DNA of 64,000 bases from Pomacea canaliculata (Eukaryota; Mollusca; Gastropoda; Architaenioglossa; Ampullariidae), in contig NC_037596.1 of NCBI RefSeq assembly GCF_003073045.1, positions 7,149,416 to 7,213,415 on the forward strand. The letters are read 5' to 3'. Made by a program: the position numbers and the translations under genes. This document shows positions 37,381 through 48,889 of the stretch, piece after piece. The notes under the pieces were generated by a model. That model saw only the letters and a program-made list of their open reading frames with translations, made no database searches and was not told where the DNA came from. The first letter of the stretch is position 1, and every line of letters begins with the position of its first letter.

Positions 37381-37746
37381 TACTGATTGAACGTGAAAAG
37401 AAGAGGAGAGAAAGATACAAAGAAACAGGAGGCAGTTTTATTTATGTCGTTTAGTCCTCTTGTACTGTTGACTGCAGAGATAACTCATCTTTGTCATGCG
37501 AGCTCACGTACACTTTCCTCCCGTCCCTGGCACAGAGATTAAAGAAACGTGGAACGCATGGAGGCCGTTAGTTATAATACTTTTGTCAGGACTTATCACC
37601 ACCAATCACACGCCACCCGCGCTGGACTGACGGCTGATAGGTTACAAAGCTCATCAACCCATTCCAGATGTGATTTTGAACCAGCAGCATCTTCACACAC
37701 CAACCCTCCGAAGCATACATCGGTGAATATCGAAAATATCATTGTC

Positions 37747-40700
37747 ATGGCGGTGGAATTCAAACAAGAACAAGACCAACAGCAACGGCCACGCCGCCGC
37801 CACCACAGACCGCGAAGACGACTATATACCTGAGTGCGGCATTGGAGGATGCAAGCCCAGGCGATGAGGATGTTGGCCAACATCGGAGTCTTCACTGGCT
37901 CCTACAGCGCCTGCGCACTTGTGACCTCAACCTTGAACTCATATGTCAATAGCCAAGTAAGTGTTAGTTAATGCACTGCGTGTTTTAAAGAACTTAGATA
38001 AGACATTCATCAGATGGGTACACAATTTGCATCGTCCTGTTTCTAATTCATAGGAGAAGGGAGACAACCGTGTTAGAAATACACTCGCTGTGCTGGTCAT
38101 TCGAGAAGGGAGATAATCCTGTAACCTGGTAATTAATGAGCTCCCCTTGTGGAGTAAGAAGACTCGTGGCTTTAACGGGGGAGGGGTAGCCCATGTTTCT
38201 CCAAAAATTAATTTCTTAGTGATATTTGTAAAATGAGTAAATTGTAAATTGAAAAATGAGCATGAACGACTCTCCTAGGTCCATTTAACTTTTAGCTACT
38301 ACACAAAGTTCAATATGGCTGATGGATATTTAAGTTTTTATTTTTTTAAGTTTTATTCCATTTCACAGCATATTGGAACAACTCAGATAGAAGTAAAAAA
38401 GCTCAGTGTAAATGCATGCAAGTACTCCGGTGACGTCACATTAATTGCAGGTGACTACTCTAGAACGTCACTTCGGCTTCACTAGCGCAGAGACTGGACT
38501 CATCATGGCGGCCAACGACATCGGCTACCTCGTCCTTGTTCTCTTCGTTAGTTACGTCGCTGCCAAGGTCAGACAACTCCCTTGTAAGATAAAACTATTA
38601 TCGGCAACAAATATAAACAACATCTGAACGAAACTTCGCCTGTGTACATGATTGCTATTATCAATTTCTGTGAATCTTGGATACATGTCCTCTACCTGCT
38701 TAAGGGTACATGTATTCTCTATTATTTACCTAACACATCGTACACTGTTCATGTTACATGTTGACCGTTATTCCTCTGTGATCTATGTCACTGTCACAAG
38801 TCCGTTCATCAGCGTGACGTAAATTTGGGTGACTAAGTACGTCACGTGATTTATGTATCCCCAGATTCACATCCCACGAGCTGTGGGTCTGGCTACAGTC
38901 TTCTTTGGGGTGTCCGCCATCATCTGCGCTCTGCCGCACTTCCTGTTTGGCGCCCCTAGTCCGACTGGTGCTGGTGACGTCACAGCACGGACAGCCAAGA
39001 CGTTTAGCGGCCAGATATGTCACAAAGACAACATGACGTCACTGGGGTGTGGCTTGCTGGTCGAAGGTAGGAAGCTGGTCACTGTTACAACTGACAGTAC
39101 ATTGAAATTAATTTAAAATATTACATATGTCCCTCCCGATACAGTGGTGTAATAACGTTTTTGCTCTGGGTATCAGAAATTTTGTGGTTCGCATCCGATG
39201 AAGGAGGTGAAGACTTGAATTCCGTTCTGTTTTCTCAAAGGCCGTCTAAAGATTTTTAGTCTGATGCTTAAAATGAAAGTAAATATTATCTTTCTCCCCA
39301 CAAGGTTGACAGCTTGGTGTTGCTGATAAATCTGTGGAAGATTTTTTTTTAGGTAAGTTACGAATATGTTATTTTCTGTGTAGGCACTTCGAAGTCGTCG
39401 GCCAGCTTTGAAGGAGAGGACAAAGCTAGGGCCCATGCCACCACAGCCTTGGTCATCATCGTCCTTGGCATGGTCCTGCAGGGTCTGGCGAAGTCTCCGC
39501 GCTACTCCTTCCTCACCACCTACGTGGACGCCAACGTCGACAGAACAAAGACAGGCTTCTACGTGGGTAAGCTATGGGCGGCTCCTCTTGAGGACTGCCC
39601 ACGTGGGTTTCTCACAGCTTTTCTGAATGGGTCAGTAAAATTCTCGTTGTTTGAAACGGTTGATAGTCCGACTTTTTTAACTGTTGAGGGATATAACAAA
39701 GCAAACGGACAGTCCCCTAGACTTTTAAGTTTTAATAATTTTATACAAAAATATCTATTTTATGAATCAGGTTAACAATAAAAGTTATTTATATTCCCAT
39801 ATGTACATATATAGTCCATTCTATGGATCATAAGAATCGTCTATATTATTTCACTAATAAAAGGTGCTGTCACTTGTTATCTACAGGAATTATGACCACC
39901 CTGGGATTCATGGGTCCATCCATAGCCTACGCGCTTGGTGGTGTTTTCTCTCGTATCTATGTGACACTAGAAAGTAGGCTTCAGATTGTTTTCTGTCAAG
40001 AACTGTTTCACTTATTTAATTAACTGATGTAATGATTGTCACAAGGTCCGATGTGCTTAGTTGGTTCCCATTGGATTTTCATCACTCTTGTAAATACAAT
40101 TTATCTATTTTAGAAATTTGAAATAGTTCAGAGCGGCTGCTTCTTCGATTTCATTGCATTATACTGTGAACTTGTAAATAAACGCGACCTATATTTCTGA
40201 TACATCCAAATGAAAACAAATAATCCAAATGAAAGAGTGAATTGTCAAATAAGATCATCTATTTTTCTAGACACTACTCTGCATCCTAAGCACCCAAAGT
40301 GGATAGGAGCTTGGTGGCTGGGGTACATCACATTCGGGTGTGCAGCGTGTGTACTCGGCATTCCTCTTTTCTTCTTCCCGCGATCTTTAAGAAAGGGACA
40401 CAACCCTGACAAGGAACCGAGCAATGCCGTTGTCAGTCAGAAAAAGTCTTTCGATTTTGTTGCATACTTCAAAGGTTTGTTTGTTGTCCTGCTTGCAACT
40501 GTTTAAATGGCTGACCTTATCAGTGAAAGCGTATTGTTAATATGAATTAGAATCAAGTAATACAATACCAGCATGGAACAGTCCGTGGAGAGACAAACAG
40601 ACAGGCATGCACACAGACAGACAGACTGACCAAACAAGACCTGACCTCCTGACCTGACTCGGTTGTAGATTTGTCGGTGTCGCGGTAGATGGCAGGAGAT

Positions 40701-43245
40701 ACTCATAGTATCAAAATCAGAGAGAAGAAAAGAAATAGGGCAACTAGAAATTAAGCAAATACATAAACAAAAACCCAAGCAAAAAAAAAAAAAAAATCAA
40801 TGAATAAAAAGCAAAAAGGTCAGAAGCCATCCAACCAACTAAAAAAAGAAAAAAAAAACAAGAAAAGGAAAAAAAAAAGAAAGTAAGAAAAAAAAGAAAG
40901 AAAGAAACTAACAAAAATACAAAGAAACAAACAAAAAAGATAACAAGGAAACAAACAAATGGTTTTGCTTCTGTTAAGGGTTTTTTGGAGCACTGAGCCG
41001 TCTGGTGGTGAACCCTGTGTACATGCTGGTACTGATCTCGTCCTGTGTGCTGCTGTTCTCCGTGGCTGGGTTTTATTCCTTCATTCCAAAGTACATAGAG
41101 AACCAGTTCTCCTTCCCAGCCTGGCAGGCAAACATGTCTATGGGTAAGGCAAGGACCAAGTGAGACAAACAATGTTGTGAGTGAGTGAGTGAGTGAGTGA
41201 GTGAGTGAGTGAGTGAGTGAGTGAGTGAGTGAGTGAGTGAGTGAGTGAGTGAGTGAGTGAGTGAGTGAGTGAGTGAGTGAGTGAGCGAGCGAGCGATCAA
41301 TACGAGAATTACCAAATTATCGTTCTCATTATCGTTACCATTATTCAGCCGGAATTATGCTGGCGACATCGTGCTTTGGCACATTTCTGGGCGGCTACCT
41401 GACGAAGAGATTCAAGATGGGGCCGATGGCGAGCCTGAAGTTCATCACGGTCAATCAGTTCCTCTCAGCGGTCTTCACCAGCTTGCAGCTGGCCTTCAGG
41501 TGTGACCAGCCCTACCTGTACAACAGCCCGGGGTGAGTGCCACGACACACAATCCAACGAACTCCACAGTTTGGGAAATTTTCAAACTGCATTGTCACCA
41601 TCTGCTATCTCAGAGCAAGCACAGTTAAGAGGAAGAGGTTAATGATGGGGACGATGGTTTTGTCTTTCTTCGTTAGACCACGATGAGCTTTCAGTTTAAC
41701 TATTTTCTAGTATTAATTTTTTTCTCAGCTAAATATGGTTTTTTAATTGCTTCCTTTAAGTTTACAGGGCAAGTATGCAAGCTAGACAGTTTAATGTTTT
41801 ATCAGCACCTCAGAAATATACTTTTTTAATTTTATTGCTTGTTTCTTTTGCTTATCTCTTTACTCTTCTCACAAACAAAAACATTCACAAAAATAAACAA
41901 GATAATGACAAGTATTTTGGAAATTGGATATTGAAAAAGTCAAAATGTCAATCCGGAAATAGGAAATAACAGAAACATTGTACGTTATCATGGTACATGG
42001 GGATGTTGTCATTTACGGTTTGTTTCATTGACAGTCCTCTTGCTGCAGTAGACGAGTCCACCATTGGGTGCAACAACGACTGTGTGTGTGACGACAACGA
42101 CTACTTTCCTATCTGTGGCGACGACGGCCGGACTTACTTCTCACCTTGTCACGCGGGCTGTCTGGGGCGGACTGATGAGGTGTGCAGGTGCAGGTGCAGT
42201 TAGTGTGTGAGGTTGTGAGAGACAGACACACGGAATGTGAGCTTCCCAAAATAAATAGAGGCCAGGTAAATGTTTTTTTAAAAGTATCTGTCTAAAGAAA
42301 TGTTTTTATATTTCGCCAAAGGTTTATCAGAACTGTTCATGCATCTCGGGTCTGACGGCGATGGCGGGTACGTGTGACTACAGCTGCTCCATGTTCTACC
42401 CGTTCATGATCGCTCTTGCTGGAAGCTCTGTCTTTGGAACCTTGTCCGTCATCCCCAAAGTCATCATTTATATCAGGTGGGTATCATCACCTCCTCAAAT
42501 CTTCCTCGACTTTTTGAGCTCTGAGTTTATATAATTAAACAGTTTCATGCTTTAAGACCTCTATATTTCTGCACTTCCTTGAAATGTTGCAGGTCTGTAG
42601 AGGAGCGGGACAAGCCCCTTGCCTTAGGTCTGGCTACCTTTTCAGCATCAGTCACAGGTGTGCACTTTACCTTGGCCTTTTAGAGAGATAGAAACTATTA
42701 ACTGAAGATCAGATACAAATCACAGCATTAACTCCTTTTCCATGAGCTGTTTCAATTATTTTATTCCAGCCTACATACCGTTATGAATGAAGAACAGACT
42801 GTCAGAAACTAATAATATCCGATCCTGAAATACAATGTAAAATGTCATGACTCATGAATAAGAATTGAGCTAAAAATATATCGCCATCACAAGCTAATAA
42901 CACTCTTCATCGATGAACATCTTTTTATTTGCTTCCATAGCCTGGCTGCTGGGGCCAATCCTCTTTGGCAAGATCGTGGACGGCATTTGTATTCAGTGGG
43001 AGAACTCGTGTCGAGGGAAGGGAGCCTGCCGTCTCTATGACAACGACATCTTTCGCCTGCGGATGCTGGGTTTCCAGACCGGTTTCCGATTCATAGGCCT
43101 CATTCTGCTCATCCTTGCAATTGTATCCGCGATTGTCACAAAGAAATTCCACAAACAAGAGGCTAAGGCCCCAGAAATGGCCATGGAGGTGACTGTAGAT
43201 TTTCTGAAATCTGAACGAGACGAGCGAGAGGATGAGGGGAAGTAA
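37747..43245 (+). CDS. organic anion transporter (SLCO/OATP family), copy 1
   Basis: Twelve coding exons: 37,747-37,956, 38,451-38,567, 38,865-39,066, 39,384-39,566, 39,887-39,973, 40,271-40,474, 40,979-41,143, 41,349-41,532, 42,035-42,179, 42,322-42,476, 42,593-42,657 and 42,941-43,245. They encode about 673 residues. OATPs are twelve-pass plasma-membrane carriers for bulky organic anions such as conjugated steroids, bile-type acids and xenobiotics. Visible family marks are the TM2 motif RHFGF-x4-TGLIMAANDIG, the signature PKWIGAWWLGYITF before TM6, and a Kazal-like extracellular loop with CVCDDNDYFPICGDDGRTYF. A charged tail follows, ending in DEGK. Exon 1 keeps the copy-3 length of 210 bases but is read in a shifted frame between about 37,750 and 37,840. 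That is two compensating single-base changes, so the N terminus as given is broken. The rest is intact. Confidence 0.9.
38431..39041. promoter_or_regulatory. three perfect CRE octamers across exons 2-3 of transporter copy 1
   Basis: TGACGTCA occurs at 38,431-38,438 (just before exon 2), and at 38,975-38,982 and 39,034-39,041 (both inside exon 3). GTCACGTGA lies nearby, at about 38,841. The aligned exon 3 of copy 3 lacks them. They may be chance codon use, because two of the three encode ordinary residues. Confidence 0.25.
40779..40965 (+). repeat. A-rich low-complexity tract
   Basis: A-rich sequence with scattered GAAA and CAAA units in intron 6 of transporter copy 1, ending 13 bases before the exon-7 acceptor region. 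Confidence 0.85.
41178..41294. repeat. (GAGT)n microsatellite filling most of an intron
   Basis: About 28 GAGT units with terminal GAGC variants. It occupies over half of the 205-base intron 7 (41,144-41,348) of transporter copy 1. The minus-strand Thr-His-Ser-Leu frame is not coding. Confidence 0.97.
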
Positions 43246-43433
43246 CTGCTACACATCCCTTTAAGACAATCTTTAATTACCCTACCTCACACCACCTTTC
43301 AGAAATTTTATCTCACTTACCCTTTCAAAAATCTGTCTTCTTTGTTCATCAGCGATAGTCATTTGCCAGTTTTCAATGTAAGCAAACCTTGAATAGAATT
43401 CTCGTAATTTTCGTAATTTCACAACAGACCAAG

Positions 43434-43439
43434 AATAAA
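43434..43439 (+). terminator. candidate poly(A) signal of transporter copy 1
   Basis: AATAAA, 189 bases past the stop codon. Confidence 0.5.
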
Positions 43440-45036
43440 TTATTTCTTCATCTTTTGTCAAATCTAATTGCTTTTTACAGTTACTCAGAAGACAGTATAA
43501 AGTATAGATAAACAGATGTTTTAATTTGCAATGATTAAGCTCTATTCTTCAAAAAGATCATTTGTATTTCACACTACAAGAAGCGCTAATCTGTGAAGAC
43601 TTCGTGTATGAAACTATTTCTTTATTATTTATGTGAATATTATTTATCATCAGGAAGTAATTAAAATTGCTTTACACAAGCAATGTTAATTAAATTGGTC
43701 CGTTTTCTAACCAGATTGTTTTTGCGCTTATTTTTTCAAATGCATGGACGTGTATGAAACTGTGTTAATGTATAATATAATGTGTTATAAACGTGTATTG
43801 TGTAAAGAAAGCTTGTTAAATCAACATGGTTTGTTGATAAAACCTATAAAAAATAATAGGTGAGGAGCTCATTAGAATACTAAATCTGATCCTGCATGAT
43901 AAAGTCGAGTTTCTCCTCATTTGACAATCGGGATGAGATCAGAAGTGTGTAGAAGTTTTTGTAGCATTGCTTTAACACTTATAACAATATTACTATTAGA
44001 TTTTCAGTAAGCATTAAATTTTATTTCTTGATAATTCGATAATATAATACTGAAGTTTTGATATGTATTCTTGAAGTGAAGTAGTTGTTGAATGCAAACT
44101 AGTTTGCCCTGATATCTGCCAGTCTTAGCTTTACTCCAAGGGAAGTAACGCGCGTGAGGGGAGTCATGACGCGGTTACTTCTCTTTGTCTTTCATTGTCA
44201 TTGCGGTCTGTCACTTCTATGGCTGGCCTCTTGTTTGTTTTATGACCAACACAAACACACACACGCGCGCTAGCACACACACACATATCAACAGTCAACA
44301 CATTTTTGCAGAGGCAAACAGTAAATTAATGAACTGAATCACTGTTGACACAACAAAGTTAGCAGCAGTCAAGTGTGTGTATGCGTATGTGTGCGTGGAT
44401 GTGTGTATATTGGTCTGTGTGTGTGTGTGTGCAGCATGTAAGTATTACAGGTGGTAGTGATGATGATGAAGACTTCGGTAAAAGAACTATACTACATTCC
44501 AGGCCTCACCACAGTCAACAGTCGAGAATATTCTGTCAACCAGCATGACAAAGCAAAAATCGTTAGCTAAATATTTGATCAGTTAACGCTATTTGTGCTC
44601 AGACTTAACAATATATTTATTCATGGTTATACATGCTCAGTCTCTTATTTATACATTTTTATTTGGTGTGGCGGTAATAGTGTTCTTGCAAAACATCATG
44701 AAAGGAAGGGAAATATCCGATTTGATAATTTATCGATAAAACATTTGAGACTGTAAAAGTATTCTACCCAGACATGATCCTGTGGTTAAGAAATAAGCAA
44801 ATACTGTAAAGACCTTTATATCACGTGACATCAGGTATTCGATTGCAAAGTTTACTATTAGACACACACGGACACACAGACAAACCAGTAAAGGTAAGCA
44901 TAGTAATAGACGAATTTGTTTTAGTGATTTGTAAGCCCTTTATGCATATTGTCGCCCATCCAACACTATGTCACACACCGACACACGAACACACACACAT
45001 GCAGGTCTCAAACCTCAACAATGGCTTCACTTCTTT

Positions 45037-45069
<33 letters not shown>

Positions 45070-45250
45070 TCATTACTGCTTGAATCAAATTTAAGAAAAT
45101 GACTGAGGACTTGAGGCTAGGTCTGTCAGACTGTTAGTATCTGACAGTACAATAATTTTTTTGGTCACGGAGAATAACTATACCATGATAATATAATCAT
45201 TATAATACTTTGTAGACTGTCAATTCCCTGTGGAGACGATCTCACTACAT
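43440..45250. other. spacer between converging genes
   Basis: AT-rich DNA between transporter copy 1 (plus) and the GRL gene (minus), which converge here. Contents are CA/GT-rich microsatellite near 44,250-44,440 and a 38-base poly-T run at 45,031-45,068. No exon is supportable. Confidence 0.6.
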
Positions 45251-45256
45251 CTATAC

Positions 45257-45262
45257 TTTATT
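45257..45262 (-). terminator. candidate poly(A) signal of the GRL gene
   Basis: AATAAA on the minus strand, about 60 bases past the stop codon. Confidence 0.5.
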
Positions 45263-45319
45263 TACACTAAAGTTATCTCACAATTGTCATGTGCACCCGG
45301 AACATCGCGATGACGTCAT

Positions 45320-47261
45320 CTAGTGGATGGGGTACTGCAGCAACAGGAAGAAGTATGTTGTCAGTAGGCCGCCCATCTAAAATATATACACACAGAAATG
45401 ACACTGGTTAGGTAGACATCAAGGTTTGCAAATTGATATCACTAAATTAAAAATGTGATGATGAGGATGAGGATGAGGGTGAGGAGGAGGAGGAGGAGGA
45501 GGGGGGAGGAGGAGGAGAAGGAAGTGTAATCGTTCAAGTTTGATCACGATTTTTTTTATTTCAACTGTTTGGAAGTCTTTACCGTTAAAATTGTCTCTTT
45601 GCTAACGGTGAGGATTCCCAGAGCAGTGAAGCCGATAGAAGGCCCGGTCAGTTTTGACAGGAACAACTGCAGCTGCAACATCAACATCCAAGAATACAGA
45701 GGACACAGGACTCAGTGGAGCAGGACTAAGACTTAAAATATATGACAGGGCAAAATACAATCTGCTTCAAACACGAGGAATGTTACCACGGAGACAATGA
45801 AAGCTGACGTTGAACAAATAAAATACATCTTAATGAAGTGAATTAAATACATAAATAACAAATTAGACTTTTGTTGCTATTAATATTACTGAGCGCTCAT
45901 ATTGCGGAAGATCACAACTAAAGCAGCCGCAGTCTCTGCGAGAACAACAAATAATGAGATGACCTGTAGACTGTAGGTGGTCTGCTTACCTCCACTATCT
46001 GGTCAGGGTCTGCCCAGAGGTCTGTACCTCGAACAGGGCATCAAGTGCGGAGTGAGCCTGCATAAAAAACACTCAGGTGAGAACTGCTACCTGACCTTTG
46101 ACCGGTGACTGTTGAATTTCGACCGTTGCGAGACGAGCAGCTTGTTTCATGCCGATTCTACTTACAATATGATTGTACACATACTTAATATGATCCGAAT
46201 CAAGGGAGGAAGAACAGAAAAGGAAGAAGATCAAGAGATTAAGCAAGACGAAGATTACCTCTTCGTGGACGATGGCGGAGTAGAGAGAAATCAAGACGAC
46301 ACAGAGGACGTTGGTGAACAGCCAGAAGATGTTACTAGTCAATGAAAAAGCATCGAAGCTGGAGGTGACCAGCTGGTACAGAAAGAAGCAGATGAGTGGA
46401 ACGTTGGTGACGTACGACGCCATGATCAGGCGACGGAACACCACGTCCAGCACGGGCACGCATGCGCACAGCTGCAGATGCTGACGGCGAAAGGTCGCCA
46501 GGTCACGGAGCAGGCTGCTGCTGGAGGTCAAGAGAGTGACTTTGATGGCGCGGGTCAAGGCCTGAAAATGAAGGTGAAGGACCATGCACAGCAGGCAGAT
46601 GAAGCCGATGGGAAATATCCACGCCATGGACAGATGGACGTAGAGGATGAAGTTGATGACTTGGCTGACGATCGATTTGCCAAAGGGCATCGTCACGATG
46701 GTGATGGACACCTTCGACCCCTCGACGAGGTTGAGGAATAAAGACGGCAAGTGCCAGGTTGTTAAGGACGACATACATCCAGCATAAGGCGGTGACAATG
46801 ATCGCCTTTCTTCTCAAAAACCCATTCCTGTGAGCTCTTACGGCGCTGTCGGTGCTAGTTGTCACGTGGTCAACAAGAAGTTTCACAAATGCCGGAAACT
46901 GCACTGGGTTCCTGCAGCCTCTGTATATCACAGTCACGTTGATCGCACTTTGCAGGGTCCAGGACAGGACAGTGACTCTTCCAGAAGTCATTCCTGCTTC
47001 GTAGTCCAAGCCAACCCAGAAGGACGGTATGTAGCGCAGGACTTGAAGCCAAAGAAAGATGCACACCGCCAAACAGAAATTCTGGGAGCCTCGATATGAC
47101 CTGGATCGCTTTGGACCTTTGTTAACAACTCCAGAATTACTTCCGGTGTCTGAGGCACTTTCACTGACGCCAACAGAGTTCCTGGGGACAGCGAGCTCGT
47201 AATAAAGTCCCATGATTTCCATGGAAAGGAAGAACGGTCTCAGTTCTAATAAACTCTCCAT
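45320..47261 (-). CDS. gustatory-receptor-like (GRL) seven-pass chemoreceptor-family protein
   Basis: Four exons in transcript order: 47,261-46,259, 46,057-45,990, 45,672-45,583 and 45,376-45,320, about 405 residues. The N terminus LRPFFLSMEIMGLYYE matches the L-x-P...LGL-x start of insect Gr proteins. Several hydrophobic spans follow. Exon 3 (LQLFLSKLTGPSIGFTALG) and exon 4 (LLTTYFFLLLQY) carry the diagnostic Gr signature around TM7, with G-x-F-x-A-x-G then TYxxxLLQ. Insect Gr proteins are ligand-gated channels. Invertebrate GRLs outside arthropods have uncertain ligands and sometimes developmental roles. The frame needs one base removed in an AAA run (plus strand 46,740-46,742). With the GTAAGC donor of exon 2 it needs one added in a CCC run (46,013-46,015). 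A donor at 46,027-46,022 (GTACAG) would instead give a frame-true 30-base exon 2. The gene is nested head-on among the transporter copies. Confidence 0.85.
45466..45515. repeat. (GATGAG)/(GAG)n microsatellite
   Basis: Purine-rich repeat in the last intron of the GRL gene. Confidence 0.9.
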
Positions 47262-48880
47262 GGCGAATGACAGTTACAGTAACACAACCTGAAAACCTTT
47301 CTCTAGTTCTGTTCACGCGACTATGAAAGTAGAAACTGTTCTGTCGGCTTTTCGGTTAAGCAGAAGTATTTAAAATTTAAAGTGTTAAAACCGATTAAAA
47401 CTATTTAATGCAAGATGTTATGTGATCAGAGAGAACGTGTCATCTTGTGATGACAGAATCACTGTTTAAAACTAAAGACTCTTCAATATACTGTTACTGA
47501 ATTTTTTTTCCTGGAATTTAGAATGAATATTGTTCAAAGTTCCTGATGTTTCCATAAACTGATTTGTCGTTCCGACATGTGAAAGGACAAGCGCGTGCAG
47601 TCTCGGGAATGAACGAGTGTGGCGCTGCACGGACCTTTTAAAGCAAAAGATTGATTCCAGGGAGATAACTACCCAGAGGATAAAATCTCACAGAAAATAT
47701 CAGGTATCTGTGGTCTTCCATTTCTCACCATGACAACGGACTGGTCTATGGAAGTTCATGGTAAACAGCATTCCGTGTGTGTTGTAATGGGTCAGTGACG
47801 AAGCAGTTTGCTGTTTTATTGCTGACCTACCTGTCGATCAAGGAAGCTGAATGCTGGTGATGCTGGCATTTGTGATGCAGGGAGGAAGACTGCATGCGGT
47901 GGAGTGAGTCCAAGATTATAAAAATACAGGTGTGATTACATTTATCGACAACACCTGGTCTCACTGTATCGGCACAGCTTGGAAGAAGTCAATATTCTGG
48001 TTAATGTTTCTCTAGACACAAAGTGCATTCACAAACACAAACACACACACACCATATGGAAAGGTACTAAATAATAAATTCATACATCACACATACATGG
48101 TGCATCAAAGAATGTTATACAACTATACATGAATATTGATATACATAAATACATTCAGACAGAATAGCACAGCAATATAGTCACGTAATATTTTTTTACT
48201 TGAATTCATTTCAATGAATTATTTATATCAGCCCAGAAGGAGCAGCGGATGATGTTCATGTCAAAGCCTAAACGAAGGTAAACAGAATAAAGTTCAGTTC
48301 AACCAATCTTGGTAGAAGGTTCTCTAGCTTTTGTAGTTTATCAAGCTCATAGTTTGGAAAGTCTGATAGTATGAAATTAGCTGTCGAATGTGTACGGATG
48401 TAGAAAAAAAAGAAGGCAATGAGATTACGAAGTGCAGTTGTGGAGTCAGATAATGTCTGATGGCACTGGTATGGTGGAAAGTCAGATTACAGACAGTAGG
48501 AGGGACACAGGTAGGTTCGCCACGTCACCGATGACTTCACACAAACTAAGAACATGTGAAACAGTTATCTGGGGGATGGAAGATGATGTGGCAGAAGAGA
48601 GCTTGAACTTATCCAAAAATCTTTTATCTCGTAATTTGACGTTGGTGTATTCTTCAGCAACCAGAACTTCGCATCGAGATACAATGTCGCATCTGGAAAT
48701 AAGCAGGGTGTCATTTCAAATGCAAAGAGTTGATTTAGAAGTTGTTTCAATATACAGGACAGGATACAGAATTGATAACTGAAGGGAAATGTAAGGCTGT
48801 CTTTAATGTGCCAGCTGCTGTAGTCGTGATTTGATGTCGGTTTATCTTTATTTGTATAATGTGTGGACATATGTTTCTCG
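47262..48880. other. upstream region of the GRL gene, no further gene recognised
   Basis: AT-rich sequence with chance frames only. It would contain the GRL promoter and 5' leader on the minus strand. No clear TATA box at a fixed distance from the ATG was seen. Confidence 0.5.
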
Positions 48881-48889
48881 CTTCTGCAG

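Noticed and set aside
41073-41315. Thr-His-Ser-Leu repeat protein on the minus strand
   Set aside because: Translation of the (GAGT)n intronic repeat.
46112-47099. Acidic plus-strand frames opposite the GRL gene
   Set aside because: Antisense shadows of the GRL coding exon; composition is that expected from the reverse complement of hydrophobic codons.
48432-48782. 116-codon plus-strand frame upstream of transporter copy 2
   Set aside because: No recognisable domain, antisense frame of similar length, no promoter or splice support.
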